A stretch of 64,000 nucleotides of DNA from contig NZ_JAUMKC010000024.1 in NCBI RefSeq assembly GCF_030519355.1, forward strand, positions 36,968 to 100,967, read 5' to 3'. Shown here in pieces: positions 8,163 through 17,586 of this stretch. The stretch's first letter is position 1. Every line of letters begins with the position of its first letter. Position numbers and translations under genes: made by a program. Source of the stretch: Mucilaginibacter sp. L3T2-6. GTDB lineage: Bacteria > Bacteroidota > Bacteroidia > Sphingobacteriales > Sphingobacteriaceae. The notes under the pieces are model-generated. The model ran no database searches and had not been told where the DNA came from. It saw nothing but the letters and a program-made list of their open reading frames with translations.

Positions 8163-9215
8163 TTACCGGTTGTTGTATTGCTCGTTGTAGTATTGCTGAT
8201 AGTGGCCCGAAGTAACGTCATTCAGCCAATCCTCATTTGCCAGGTACCAGTCAACGGTCTTTTCAAGGCCTTCCTCAAAAGTTATGGATGGCACCCATCC
8301 CAATTCGTTTTTTAGCTTCGACGCGTCAATCGCATACCTTAAATCATGGCCTGCCCTGTCGGTAACAAAAGTTATCAGTTTTTCCGACTCACCGGCCTGC
8401 CTGCCTAACTTTTTATCCATTATCCGGCAAAGCAGTTTAATCAGGTCAATATTTTTCCACTCATTATGGCCGCCGATGTTATAAGTAGAACCGGCTTTGG
8501 CCTTATGGAATATTACGTCGATAGCCCGGGCATGATCTTCAACCCATAGCCAGTCGCGCACGTTCTCGCCTTTACCATAAACAGGCACCGGCTTCATCTG
8601 TTTGATGTTATTTATAGCCAGCGGTATCAATTTTTCAGGGAAATGAAACGAACCGTAATTATTTGAGCAGTTCGAAATTACGGTACCCAGTCCATAAGTA
8701 TCATAATAGGCACGCACAAAGTGATCGGAACTTGCTTTGGAGGCTGAATATGGCGAATGCGGGTCGTAGCCGGTTTCTTCGGTAAACATCCCGTCTTCGC
8801 CCAAGGTACCGTAAACCTCGTCGGTGGATACATGATAGAACCGGGTCGCGTCATATTTTCCCTGCCATGCGTGGCGGGCAGCATTCAATAAGTTCACCGT
8901 ACCTACCACATTGGTGATAACAAAATCAAGCGGGTTGGTAATAGAGCGATCTACATGCGACTCCGCCGCCAGATGTATTACTGCATCGGGTTGCTCGTCA
9001 GCGAAAAGTTTTTGGATAAAGTCTTTATCAACAATATCGCCCTTTACAAATTTATAATTTGGCTCATGCTCAATATCGCGCAGGTTTGCCAGGTTGCCTG
9101 CATAGGTCAGCTTGTCAAGATTAATAATGGTGTAATCCGGGTAATTTTTTACAAACCGGCGCACCACGTGCGAACCTATAAAACCTGCGCCACCGGTAAT
9201 GATTATTTTTTTCAT
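8163..9215 (-). CDS. rfbB: dTDP-glucose 4,6-dehydratase
   Basis: This NAD-dependent enzyme converts dTDP-glucose to dTDP-4-keto-6-deoxyglucose, the entry to dTDP-rhamnose and related deoxy sugars. The 350-residue protein is an extended short-chain dehydrogenase: GGAGFIGSH at 8-16, the RmlB catalytic Thr-Asp-Glu at 131-133 (STDEVYG), and Tyr156/Lys160 (YSASK). HLAAESHVDRS near 81-91 is also typical of RmlB. Other rml genes are absent here, so the pathway must be completed elsewhere. It shares a transcript with the downstream phosphatase gene. Confidence 0.95.
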   Translation of the reverse strand: MKKIIITGGAGFIGSHVVRRFVKNYPDYTIINLDKLTYAGNLANLRDIEHEPNYKFVKGDIVDKDFIQKLFADEQPDAVIHLAAESHVDRSITNPLDFVITNVVGTVNLLNAARHAWQGKYDATRFYHVSTDEVYGTLGEDGMFTEETGYDPHSPYSASKASSDHFVRAYYDTYGLGTVISNCSNNYGSFHFPEKLIPLAINNIKQMKPVPVYGKGENVRDWLWVEDHARAIDVIFHKAKAGSTYNIGGHNEWKNIDLIKLLCRIMDKKLGRQAGESEKLITFVTDRAGHDLRYAIDASKLKNELGWVPSITFEEGLEKTVDWYLANEDWLNDVTSGHYQQYYNEQYNNR

Positions 9216-9378
9216 TAAAATAATGCTTTCGTTTTACGAGTAATCAATTGTATTCAGAAACCTTTTCAACCAATAGCGGTTTGATTACAATTATACCCGC
9301 TTAGTTACAATTATCAAATCGGTTTTTGTTAAAAGAGGTTAAATATTAAATAACTCAAGCCGCCGGTTTACAATCGCA

Positions 9379-10401
9379 CTATGAGGGGTTTTGCGATAAG
9401 TATTTTTCCCATTCCCAGGCCGACGCCATCATAACATCAATGCCCAGCTTTGCTGTCCACTTTAATACGTTGGCCGATTTGGTTACATCGCCCCAAACTT
9501 TTTCAACGTCTCCTTCGCGGCGGGGCCCAATTTCATAATTTAATTTTACGCCTGTCGTGTTCTCAAACGCCGCGATTATTTCAAGCACCGTATTCCCGTT
9601 GCCCGTGCCCAGGTTAAATACGTCATAACCTTTAAAATCGTTATTTGCCATCAATTTTAAAGCAGCCACGTGCGCTTTAGCTAAATCCACCACGTGAATA
9701 TAATCGCGTATGCAACTGCCGTCTTTGGTGTTGTAATCGTTTCCAAATACGGTTATTTTCTCACGTTTGCCAATAGCTGTTTGCGTAATAAAGGGTACCA
9801 GGTTTTGCGGTACGCCATTTGGCAGCTCGCCAATCAAAGCACTTTCATGCGCCCCTACCGGGTTAAAGTAACGGAGGGCAATAACTTTCTTAACGTCGCC
9901 CGAAACTACCGCATCCTTTAGTATCTCTTCTGCAATTTGCTTGGTGTTTCCGTATGGCGATTGCGCGGGTTTTACAGGCGCATCTTCAGTTACCGGCAAG
10001 ATGTCGGGCTGCCCGTATACCGTACAGCTTGATGAAAAAACAAAATCGGCTGGTTTATCCTTATATACTTTCAGTAAGTTAACCAGGGAGGCAATGTTGG
10101 TGTGATAGTATTTTAACGGATTCTTTACGGATTCGCCTACAGCTTTAAAAGCAGCAAAATGAATTATTCCTTCAATCCCGGGTTCGGCTGCCACAAATTT
10201 TTCCAGCTTTTCCATATCACAAAGGTCAAATTGGTGAAAGGCCGGTTTAAACCCGATGATTTTACTAAGCTGGTCTAATATCTTAATATTGGAGTTAGAT
10301 AAATCGTCTACGATCACAGGCTCGTATCCTGCTGCAACCAGTTCAACCACGGTATGCGAACCGATGTAGCCCAGGCCGCCTGTTACTAAAATTTTAGCCA
10401 T
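9379..10401 (-). CDS. galE: UDP-glucose 4-epimerase
   Basis: GalE interconverts UDP-glucose and UDP-galactose with bound NAD. The 340-residue protein shows GGLGYIGSHT at 8-17, the SSSCTVYG segment at 123-130 and the catalytic Tyr150/Lys154 (YGNTK). DYIHVVDLAKAH in the C-terminal half is typical of GalE. Its ATG overlaps the stop codon of the upstream UDP-xylose synthase gene by one base (TAATG), so it is the third gene of a tightly coupled ugd-uxs-galE operon. Confidence 0.95.
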   Translation of the reverse strand: MAKILVTGGLGYIGSHTVVELVAAGYEPVIVDDLSNSNIKILDQLSKIIGFKPAFHQFDLCDMEKLEKFVAAEPGIEGIIHFAAFKAVGESVKNPLKYYHTNIASLVNLLKVYKDKPADFVFSSSCTVYGQPDILPVTEDAPVKPAQSPYGNTKQIAEEILKDAVVSGDVKKVIALRYFNPVGAHESALIGELPNGVPQNLVPFITQTAIGKREKITVFGNDYNTKDGSCIRDYIHVVDLAKAHVAALKLMANNDFKGYDVFNLGTGNGNTVLEIIAAFENTTGVKLNYEIGPRREGDVEKVWGDVTKSANVLKWTAKLGIDVMMASAWEWEKYLSQNPS

Positions 10402-11387
10402 TAGTTTTTGTTATAATAGGTAAAGTCTTTATGCTGTATCTCCTTTTTGGGCAGCGATTTAAAGTATTCGTAAGTGATTTTCAGGCCTTCGCTTCGGGAA
10501 ACTTTCGGCTCCCAGCCCAAAATGCTTTTAGCTTTGGTAATATCAGGCCTGCGTTGCTTTGGGTCGTCCGTTGGCAAAGGAAGGCTGATCAGCTTTTGGT
10601 CAGTTCCTGTAAGTTTAATGATTTCTTCGCCAAACTCACGTATCGTTATTTCATCCGGATTGCCTATGTTCATTGGCTGCGCATAGTCGCTGAACAACAG
10701 CCGGTAGATGCCTTCAATCAGGTCATCCACATAGCAAAAAGAGCGTGTTTGAGATCCATCCCCAAACATTGTTAATGGTTCGCCGCGCAGGGCCTGGCCA
10801 ATAAATGCCGGCAATACGCGCCCGTCATTCAAACGCATACGCGGGCCGTAGGTATTAAATATACGTACGATACGGGTTTCCAAACCGTGGAAGGTATGGT
10901 ATGCCATAGTGATCGCTTCCTGGAAACGTTTGGCTTCGTCATAAACGCCGCGCGGCCCGACAGGGTTAACATTACCCCAATATTCCTCCGGCTGCGGGTT
11001 TACATTCGGGTCGCCGTAAACTTCGGATGTCGAAGCTATCAGCATGCGCGCTTTTTTTGAGCGCGCCAGTCCCAGCAGGTTATGCGTCCCCAGCGAACCA
11101 ACCTTTAATGTTTGTATAGGGATCTTTAAATAATCAATAGGGCTTGCCGGCGAGGCAAAGTGCAGGATATAATGCAGGTCGCCCGGAACATATACAAACT
11201 TGGAAACATCATGGTTATAAAACTCAAAGTTTTCCAGTTTAAATAAATGTTCAATATTACGCAGGTCGCCGGTTATCAGGTTATCCATGCCGATAACGTG
11301 GTAATCTTCAGCAATAAACCTGTCGCACAGGTGCGAGCCCAGGAAACCCGCCGCGCCGGTTATCAGTATTCTTTTACGGTCTGCCAT
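10401..11387 (-). CDS. UDP-glucuronate decarboxylase (UDP-xylose synthase)
   Basis: The enzyme decarboxylates UDP-glucuronic acid to UDP-xylose through an NAD-bound keto intermediate. The 328-residue protein has GAAGFLGSHLCD at 11-22, the catalytic Thr120-Ser-Glu122 (STSEVYGDP) and Tyr149/Lys153 (YDEAK). NTYGPRMRLNDGRVLPAFI is a hallmark of the UXS family that separates it from GalE and RmlB. It lies directly after ugd, whose product makes its substrate, with a one-base overlap on each side. The operon therefore runs UDP-glucose to UDP-glucuronate to UDP-xylose, plus UDP-galactose through galE. Confidence 0.93.
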   Translation of the reverse strand: MADRKRILITGAAGFLGSHLCDRFIAEDYHVIGMDNLITGDLRNIEHLFKLENFEFYNHDVSKFVYVPGDLHYILHFASPASPIDYLKIPIQTLKVGSLGTHNLLGLARSKKARMLIASTSEVYGDPNVNPQPEEYWGNVNPVGPRGVYDEAKRFQEAITMAYHTFHGLETRIVRIFNTYGPRMRLNDGRVLPAFIGQALRGEPLTMFGDGSQTRSFCYVDDLIEGIYRLLFSDYAQPMNIGNPDEITIREFGEEIIKLTGTDQKLISLPLPTDDPKQRRPDITKAKSILGWEPKVSRSEGLKITYEYFKSLPKKEIQHKDFTYYNKN

Positions 11388-12700
11388 TATTTAACTGTTT
11401 TACGCCCGATGCTGCTGTAGTAGAAACCGTACTCCTTCATCCTGTCCAGGTCGTAAAGGTTACGCCCGTCAAAGATAACAGGAGCTTTTAGTTTTTCCTT
11501 CATAAATTCGAAATCAGGTGTCCTGAACACGGGCCATTCGGTTACAATCAGTAAAGCATCGGCGCTTTCAAGTGCATCGTACCTGTTTGCCGCATAGTTT
11601 ATTTTATCGCCCAGCAGCCTTTTTACGTTTGGCATGCCTTCCGGGTCGTAGGCAATAATTTTAGCGCCTTCCTTTAACAGCTCGTCAATAATGTATAAGG
11701 CGGGGGCTTCGCGTATGTCGTCAGTTTCCGGCTTAAACGCCAGGCCCCAAAGCGCAAAAGTTTTACCTCTAAGGCCGTCTTTGCCATAGTACTCACGCAT
11801 TTTAACAACCAGACGTTTTTTCTGCGTTTCGTTAACCTCCATTACCGAGTTCAGAATCTTAAACTCATATTTATTCTCCTCTGCCGATTTAGCCAGTGCC
11901 TGTACGTCCTTAGGGAAACAGCTGCCGCCGTAACCAACGCCAGGGAACAGGAAGCGCTTCCCGATACGCGCATCGGCGCCTACGCCTTTGCGCACCATGT
12001 CCACATCGGCGCCCACAAGTTCACACATATTAGCTATCTCGTTCATGAAGGTAATCTTGGTTGCCAGGAACGAGTTAGCGGCATATTTGGTAAGCTCAGA
12101 CGAGCGTTCATCCATGTATAATATCGGGTTGCCCTGCCGGACATACGGTGCATATAAGTCGCCCATTATCTGGCGTGCTTTTTCGTCCATGGTACCAATT
12201 ACCACACGGTCGGGTTTCATAAAATCTTCAACCGCCACGCCCTCACGTAAAAACTCGGGGTTTGATACTACGGCAAATGGAGTTTCTGTGTTTTCCATCA
12301 TTACCGCCTTCACCTTATCAGCCGTGCCCACCGGAACGGTTGATTTGGTAACAATCACCTTATATTCAGTAATTATTTTTGCAATGTCCTTCGCGGCGCC
12401 CAGCACATAGCTCAGGTCAGCGGCGCCATCGGCGCCCGGAGGGGTTGGCAGTGCTAAAAATATTACTTTAGCGGGCGCAATAGCTTCGGCAAGATTGGTG
12501 GTAAATGTTAATCGTTCCTGTTTGATGTTTCTGTGAAACAGTAAATCCAGACCGGGTTCATAAATCGGCATTTCGCCCGCCCGCATCTTGTTTACTTTTT
12601 CTTCAACAATGTCTACGCAAACAACCTCATTACCGGTTTCGGCTAAACAAGTTCCGGTAACAAGGCCTACATAGCCGGTTCCGATAACAGCAATTTTCAT
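11387..12700 (-). CDS. ugd: UDP-glucose 6-dehydrogenase
   Basis: The enzyme oxidises UDP-glucose to UDP-glucuronate in two NAD-dependent steps. The 437-residue protein starts with the Rossmann motif GTGYVGLVTGTCLAE at 7-21. The nucleophile is Cys261 in GVGYGGSCFPKD, and the conserved lysine/asparagine region FLATKITFMNEIANM precedes it. The C-terminal UDP-binding domain includes WGLAFKPETDDIREAPA. It is the first gene of the ugd-uxs-galE unit and supplies UDP-glucuronate to the next enzyme. Confidence 0.96.
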   Translation of the reverse strand: MKIAVIGTGYVGLVTGTCLAETGNEVVCVDIVEEKVNKMRAGEMPIYEPGLDLLFHRNIKQERLTFTTNLAEAIAPAKVIFLALPTPPGADGAADLSYVLGAAKDIAKIITEYKVIVTKSTVPVGTADKVKAVMMENTETPFAVVSNPEFLREGVAVEDFMKPDRVVIGTMDEKARQIMGDLYAPYVRQGNPILYMDERSSELTKYAANSFLATKITFMNEIANMCELVGADVDMVRKGVGADARIGKRFLFPGVGYGGSCFPKDVQALAKSAEENKYEFKILNSVMEVNETQKKRLVVKMREYYGKDGLRGKTFALWGLAFKPETDDIREAPALYIIDELLKEGAKIIAYDPEGMPNVKRLLGDKINYAANRYDALESADALLIVTEWPVFRTPDFEFMKEKLKAPVIFDGRNLYDLDRMKEYGFYYSSIGRKTVK

Positions 12701-12763
12701 ATAATAATATGTTTTATGTGATTACATTTATCCCCGCGAAGTTAATAATTCATAATAATTAAA

Positions 12764-14008
12764 ATGCTCTTACTATATAATTCCGGGGTTAGATTATATT
12801 TCGTCGCAGTTTATATAGCTTCATTCTTTAACAGGAAGGCCAGGCTATGGATAGCCGGGCGCAAAAATCAGGCTCTTATACGGTTAGAGCAGAGCATTTG
12901 GTTTCACTTTGCCTCACTTGGTGAGTTTGAACAGGGAAGGCCGGTGTTAGAATACTTCCGTACCACATTTCCCCGAAAGAAAATCGTGATTACTTTCTTC
13001 TCGCCCTCGGGATATGAGATACGGAAAAACACCCTTCTTGCAGACCATGTATACTACCTGCCGCTTGATACAGCAGCCAATGCACGGAAATTTATAGATG
13101 CCATTCAGCCGGAACTCGCTGTGTTTACCAAGTACGAATATTGGTACCACTTTTTCAACGAATCTCATCAGCGCAATATCCCCCTTTATATTATTTCGGG
13201 AATATTCAGGCCGGGGCAAGTGTTTTTTAAATGGTACGGCGCGCTGCACCGCAGGATGCTGGGTTATGTATCGCATTTTTTTGTGCAGGATGAAACATCA
13301 AAGGAACTGTTGTCTGCCATTCATATTGCTAACGTTACCATAAGCGGCGATACCCGCTTCGACCGGGTTTGGGCAAACGCGCAGCATCCGAAAATTATCC
13401 CGGTAGTGAAAGAATTTACCGCCGGGCATAAGGTATTCATTGCCGGCAGCACCTGGCCGCCCGACGAAGAACTGATTGCAACTTTGGCAACCCAATATCC
13501 TGGTTGGAAATTCGTCATCGCCCCGCACGAGATCGGTGAGGACAAGATTCAAAAGCTGATTTCACTATTACCTCCCGGTTCTTCGGTCCGCTATTCAGAA
13601 ATTGCAAATACAACGGATGTCTCACATCTCGCATCTCGCGTCTCCCATCTTATCATAGACAATATCGGCATGCTTTCGTCACTTTATCAATACGGTGATA
13701 TAGCTTATATAGGGGGCGGCTTTGGCGTCGGCATACATAACACGCTGGAGGCCGCGGCTTTCGGTCTCCCGGTAATTTTCGGGCCAGAATATTCAAAGTT
13801 TAAAGAGGCAAAAGACTTGATAGCGCTACAGGCAGGTTTTAGCATCAGTAATGAAGCGGAATTGCAAAACGTAACAAATAACCTCATTAATAATCAAACC
13901 TTTTATAAGGATGCCGGGCGAAAAATCAGAAGGTATGTAGAGGAACATACCGGCGCAACGGCTATCATTGTCGGGCACATTAAAGATGGTATACCCCAGG
14001 AAAAATAA
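12764..14008 (+). CDS. waaA: 3-deoxy-D-manno-octulosonic acid (Kdo) transferase
   Basis: WaaA transfers Kdo from CMP-Kdo to lipid A precursor at the inner face of the cytoplasmic membrane. The 414-residue GT-B protein has an N-terminal hydrophobic anchor (about 7-23), the catalytic-base region FHFASLGEFEQGRP with Glu54, and a C-terminal CMP-Kdo site including GGFGVGIHNTLEAAAFGLPV. An odd stretch at residues 285-297 (DVSHLASRVSHL) is encoded by a near-tandem DNA repeat, 13616-13651, in which the word CTCGCATCT recurs. It seems to be a short repeat patch kept in frame within a variable loop. The next gene overlaps its 3' end. Confidence 0.93.
   Translation: MLLLYNSGVRLYFVAVYIASFFNRKARLWIAGRKNQALIRLEQSIWFHFASLGEFEQGRPVLEYFRTTFPRKKIVITFFSPSGYEIRKNTLLADHVYYLPLDTAANARKFIDAIQPELAVFTKYEYWYHFFNESHQRNIPLYIISGIFRPGQVFFKWYGALHRRMLGYVSHFFVQDETSKELLSAIHIANVTISGDTRFDRVWANAQHPKIIPVVKEFTAGHKVFIAGSTWPPDEELIATLATQYPGWKFVIAPHEIGEDKIQKLISLLPPGSSVRYSEIANTTDVSHLASRVSHLIIDNIGMLSSLYQYGDIAYIGGGFGVGIHNTLEAAAFGLPVIFGPEYSKFKEAKDLIALQAGFSISNEAELQNVTNNLINNQTFYKDAGRKIRRYVEEHTGATAIIVGHIKDGIPQEK
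13616..13651. repeat. Short-word repeat patch inside waaA
   Basis: Thirty-six bases consist of variants of CTCACATCT / CTCGCATCT / CTCGCGTCT in near-tandem order. They read through in frame as part of waaA. Patches of this style are otherwise seen between genes in this window. Confidence 0.6.
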
Positions 14009-14612
14009 GCTCATTTATTGGTGCATGCATCAATACGTAAAGTTTCTTGTGCGTACTAAATTTCAGCAGCTTATTTTTAATACCATCGATATTCATGAAA
14101 ATAAATCTATTCTTTTACTGGCAAATCATTTCAGCTTTTGGGATGGCCTGATATTACATTGCGTTAATGATAAGCTGTTTAAAAAGAATTTCTATTTCAT
14201 GGTTAATGAAGACACCGCCTATAAGCTCCATTACCTGCAATATGGTGGTGCATTTTCCATCAACAAAAGCTCCCGGAAAATGATTGAATCGCTCGATTAT
14301 GCCGCGAAACTTCTAAATCAACCCGGTAATCTTGTGCTGTTATTCCCACAGGGTAAGCTCTTTTCGAATTTTGTGGAGGATGTACGTTTTGAAAAAGGTG
14401 TATTAAGAGTGATGAAAAAGGCGGCGGGTAAATTTCAGTTGGTATTTGCCGCAACCTTTATCCAGTTTTACAAGCACAGGAAACAAAGCATCAACGTATA
14501 TTTAAAAAGTGAATCGGCGGATTATCATGATAAAAGCATAGCAGAATTAAAAGAAGCATACCAACGGCATTACGATGCCGCTAAAAAATCACAAACGGAA
14601 GTAGAACTCTAA
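13986..14612 (+). CDS. 1-acyl-sn-glycerol-3-phosphate acyltransferase-like protein (PlsC family)
   Basis: PlsC-type enzymes transfer acyl chains to glycerophospholipid or related acceptors at the membrane. The HX4D motif is clear (NHFSFWDG), and the FPEGTR-like motif reads LFPQGKLFSN, with Gln replacing Glu. The length of about 210 residues is short but within range for the family. The frame is open from 13968. I chose the ATG at 13986 (MVYPRKNKL), which overlaps waaA by 23 bases; the ATG at 14025 (MHQYVKF) is also possible. Overlap with waaA suggests a shared transcript and a role in envelope lipid synthesis. The acceptor cannot be told from sequence. Confidence 0.82.
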   Translation: MVYPRKNKLIYWCMHQYVKFLVRTKFQQLIFNTIDIHENKSILLLANHFSFWDGLILHCVNDKLFKKNFYFMVNEDTAYKLHYLQYGGAFSINKSSRKMIESLDYAAKLLNQPGNLVLLFPQGKLFSNFVEDVRFEKGVLRVMKKAAGKFQLVFAATFIQFYKHRKQSINVYLKSESADYHDKSIAELKEAYQRHYDAAKKSQTEVEL

Positions 14613-14624
14613 AATCACGACAAG

Positions 14625-15344
14625 ATGAGAATATCGCTTCTATTAACACTTTCCTTTATCTGGCTAAATGCAACCGGGCAAAAGCATACATTTAAGTCCG
14701 TTAAATCAATAACAACTGATATTAACGAGGACGGTAAAATCGACACAATTATTTTAAGTTCATCTTTACAGGGATATGTAAACTACAACAGAATTTCAGT
14801 TAGTATTTCTGGTCTCCCGAAAAAGACATTTCGCGCTAAAGGCGAATGGACAGAGGTAGATGATGAGTTTCTCAAATCGAATAAGAATTCAATTGATTCT
14901 AAATGGCTGTTCTTAAAAAAAACAGATAAGCATAGCGCTATCTTACTATTTGGCGTTCAGGACGGTGCTGGCTACAGAAGCGAATTCTCCATACTTAATA
15001 TTGAGAATGGTGATGTTAAAATGGTTATTGATGATACCGGTAAGTTAAATATTGAAAGCCCGATTGCATTAACCGACCTCAACGATGACCATCGTTTAGA
15101 TTTTGTTTACAGGATAACGTTTCAGTGCGACCAGGTATTATCGAATGGAAAAGTGTGCGCATACAGTCCGTATTTTGTATATACTGTTGCCGATAACTGC
15201 AATCTTAATAAGCCGTTAATGAAAGCTTACAACCAAAAATACTATGTTTTTGATGGATATGAATACAGTGAAGAGATTGCTATCTTTTATCCCGACGATG
15301 GCAGCAAGCCACGTATTTGGCGTAAGCCTAAAGCCAAAAGATAA
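14625..15344 (+). CDS. Secreted protein with two VCBS/EF-hand-like calcium loops
   Basis: The 239-residue protein has a signal peptide (MRISLLLTLSFIWLNATGQ) and two acidic loops, TDINEDGKIDTI near residue 35 and TDLNDDHRLDFVYR near residue 150. Both have the DxNxDxxxD pattern of FG-GAP/VCBS-type or EF-hand calcium sites. The rest is predicted beta-rich and I do not recognise a family. It starts 12 bases after the acyltransferase gene and ends 12 bases before the glycosyltransferase gene, so it is likely co-transcribed with them. Local GC content appears lower than in the flanking genes. Confidence 0.75.
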   Translation: MRISLLLTLSFIWLNATGQKHTFKSVKSITTDINEDGKIDTIILSSSLQGYVNYNRISVSISGLPKKTFRAKGEWTEVDDEFLKSNKNSIDSKWLFLKKTDKHSAILLFGVQDGAGYRSEFSILNIENGDVKMVIDDTGKLNIESPIALTDLNDDHRLDFVYRITFQCDQVLSNGKVCAYSPYFVYTVADNCNLNKPLMKAYNQKYYVFDGYEYSEEIAIFYPDDGSKPRIWRKPKAKR

Positions 15345-15356
15345 TAGCTTTAAAAC

Positions 15357-16511
15357 TTGAAGGGTTACTTTTTAATACGACCTAAAAGTAAGAGCGCAAA
15401 GACAATTTATTACCTTTATCAGGTGTTAATCGCAATATCAATTACCCTTTTATTTATCGTTCTGCGTTTTACGGTAACGGTATTTAATTTTGTTTCCAAT
15501 CCCAAGCTCACCAGGGTAAACCGCCATTATGATGAACGGGTATCTATCCTGGTTCCCGCCAGAAACGAACAAGGTGCTATACTGCCGTTGCTTCAGTCAA
15601 TCATTAAGCAGGATTATAAAAATTATGAAGTGATTATTTATGATGATCAGTCGACTGACAATACCTACGGGATATGTGAGAAGTTCGCCCGAACCCATTC
15701 AGCAGTAAGTATAATTAAAGGCGATGAACTCCCGCAGGGCTGGCTGGGTAAAAATTATGCCTGTCATCAACTCGCCAGGAAAGCTAAAGGCAAATACCTG
15801 CTGTTTTTGGATGCTGACACAACTATTTGCAATGGGTTGATCAATAGTGCAATACACCGAATGCACATTAATAAGCTTGGCTTGTTGAGCCTTTTCCCTA
15901 ACCAGCAAATGCATACATTTGGCGAAAAAGTAACAGTGCCGCTGCTCAATTTTTTGCTACTAAATACCTTCCCCGTGCGCCTGGCGTTTTTAACAAAAAG
16001 CCCTTCGGCAGCTACCGCGTGCGGGCAATTTATGTTGTTTGAGTCCGAATCGTACCACGGGCACGAATGGCACCGGGCCGCTAAGGATAAAGTGGTTGAA
16101 GATGCCGAAATAATGCAGCTTGTAAAATCGGCATCATATAGCGGCGAAGTATTGCTGGCCAACGGCATGATGTTTTGCAGGATGTACCGGGGTTACCGCG
16201 AAGCGTTGAACGGGTTCAGTAAAAACGCTTTAGCCGCCTTTAACTACAGCATCATAGGGCTGTTAATTTATATCCTGTTGTTGTTTGGCGGGCCCATGAT
16301 TATATTAATGACGTTAAACTTTAACCTGATACTTTTTACGGCCGGTCTGATCATCCTGTCACGTATTATGATATCGCTGGCATCGGGCCAAAACGCTTTG
16401 TATAACATCATTCTGCATCCTGTTCAGATGGTAAATATGGTGATCATTGCCTTTCTATCCATTCAAAAACATCTCACCAAGACAAATATCTGGAAAGGGA
16501 GGAGGGTTTGA
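15357..16511 (+). CDS. Membrane-anchored family 2 glycosyltransferase
   Basis: The protein (384 residues) has an N-terminal membrane segment (about 20-45), then a GT-A domain beginning VSILVPARNEQGAILPLL, with DDQSTDN near residue 97 and the metal-binding Asp152-x-Asp154 (LFLDADTT). A Q/R-x-x-R/W-like region and two to three C-terminal membrane spans follow (about 300-370). The arrangement resembles CrtQ-like and other processive or lipid-linked GT2 enzymes; donor and acceptor are unknown. The only in-frame start after the upstream stop is the TTG at 15357; the next alternatives would remove part of the first membrane segment. Confidence 0.85.
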   Translation: MKGYFLIRPKSKSAKTIYYLYQVLIAISITLLFIVLRFTVTVFNFVSNPKLTRVNRHYDERVSILVPARNEQGAILPLLQSIIKQDYKNYEVIIYDDQSTDNTYGICEKFARTHSAVSIIKGDELPQGWLGKNYACHQLARKAKGKYLLFLDADTTICNGLINSAIHRMHINKLGLLSLFPNQQMHTFGEKVTVPLLNFLLLNTFPVRLAFLTKSPSAATACGQFMLFESESYHGHEWHRAAKDKVVEDAEIMQLVKSASYSGEVLLANGMMFCRMYRGYREALNGFSKNALAAFNYSIIGLLIYILLLFGGPMIILMTLNFNLILFTAGLIILSRIMISLASGQNALYNIILHPVQMVNMVIIAFLSIQKHLTKTNIWKGRRV

Positions 16512-16565
16512 TTTTGATGTGAAGGAAAAGACAATGGCTTGATTGAACCATTGAACTTTATTACT

Positions 16566-16573
16566 TAATTTTG
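16566..16573 (+). promoter_or_regulatory. -7 promoter box (TAATTTTG) for ispH
   Basis: TAATTTTG fits TAnnTTTG, with TTG at 16543-16545 about 20 bases upstream as a -33 candidate. The box ends only 7 bases before the ATG, so the transcript would have almost no leader. Confidence 0.55.
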
Positions 16574-16580
16574 CACAGTA

Positions 16581-17432
16581 ATGGGAGATTACGGTTTACA
16601 GGTTACTATCGATCAGGATTCCGGCTTTTGCTTCGGGGTTGTTTATGCTATTGATATGGCAGAAGAAATACTTGGCGAAGACGGGTACCTGTATTGCCTG
16701 GGCGATATTGTTCATAATGACGAAGAGGTGGAACGCCTTAAAGCCAAGGGTTTGCGCATTATTGATCACGCCGGCCTCGCCAATCTACGAAACGAGAAAG
16801 TATTGATCCGCGCACATGGCGAAGCGCCGGAAACTTACCGCATAGCGCTTGAAAATAACATAACACTTATCGATGCCTCCTGCCCCGTAGTGCTTAAACT
16901 ACAGAACCGGATAAAAACGTCATACGATTCCAATGAAAAGATAATCATTTTCGGCAAACACGGGCACGCCGAAGTAATAGGACTACAGGGCCAAACCAAT
17001 AACGAAGCTGTTGTTTTCCAGGACATTGCTGAGCTGGATGATGTGGACCTGCCTGAAAATATCACGCTGTACAGCCAAACTACCAAGAGTATGGAAAAGT
17101 TCTACAGTATTAAAGATCAGCTGTTGCAACGCGGTTATAATCTGAAAGCCAACGACACCATTTGCCGGCAGGTGTCTAACCGCGACATGGATTTGCCCAA
17201 GTTCGTCAGTAAATTTGACAAAATTGTTTTTGTGTCGGGCCGCAAATCATCAAATGGTAAGGTGCTGTTCGAAGTTTGCCGCAAACACAACCCCAATACT
17301 TATTTTATTTCATCGGCGGCCGAGCTGCAAAAGGAATTATTTTCGCCTGGTGATAAAGTGGGCATAGCGGGAGCTACTTCCACGCCTATGTGGCTGATGC
17401 AGGAAGTAAAAGCGGAACTGGAGACGTTTTGA
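16581..17432 (+). CDS. ispH: 4-hydroxy-3-methylbut-2-enyl diphosphate reductase
   Basis: IspH is the last enzyme of the methylerythritol phosphate pathway and makes isopentenyl and dimethylallyl diphosphate using a [4Fe-4S] cluster. The three cluster cysteines are present: Cys17 (GFCFGV), Cys101 (DASCPVV) and Cys195 (TICRQVSNR). The substrate-binding pattern GKHGHAEVIGLQGQ and the catalytic-site GATSTPMWL are also seen. The 283-residue length is normal. The gene has its own promoter and lies 154 bases before hemH. Confidence 0.96.
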   Translation: MGDYGLQVTIDQDSGFCFGVVYAIDMAEEILGEDGYLYCLGDIVHNDEEVERLKAKGLRIIDHAGLANLRNEKVLIRAHGEAPETYRIALENNITLIDASCPVVLKLQNRIKTSYDSNEKIIIFGKHGHAEVIGLQGQTNNEAVVFQDIAELDDVDLPENITLYSQTTKSMEKFYSIKDQLLQRGYNLKANDTICRQVSNRDMDLPKFVSKFDKIVFVSGRKSSNGKVLFEVCRKHNPNTYFISSAAELQKELFSPGDKVGIAGATSTPMWLMQEVKAELETF

Positions 17433-17586
17433 GTTAGTAGTGAGCAATTTGCGGTTAACAGTTGTAATTAGTCATTTCTGCATCATATCTTACACACTTT
17501 AGGACTATTAATGATTTTTAAACCAGTTCATTTTTAGCTAAGCTCTAATCTCTGACCGCTAATCACTATTTTTACAACCCGAAATT

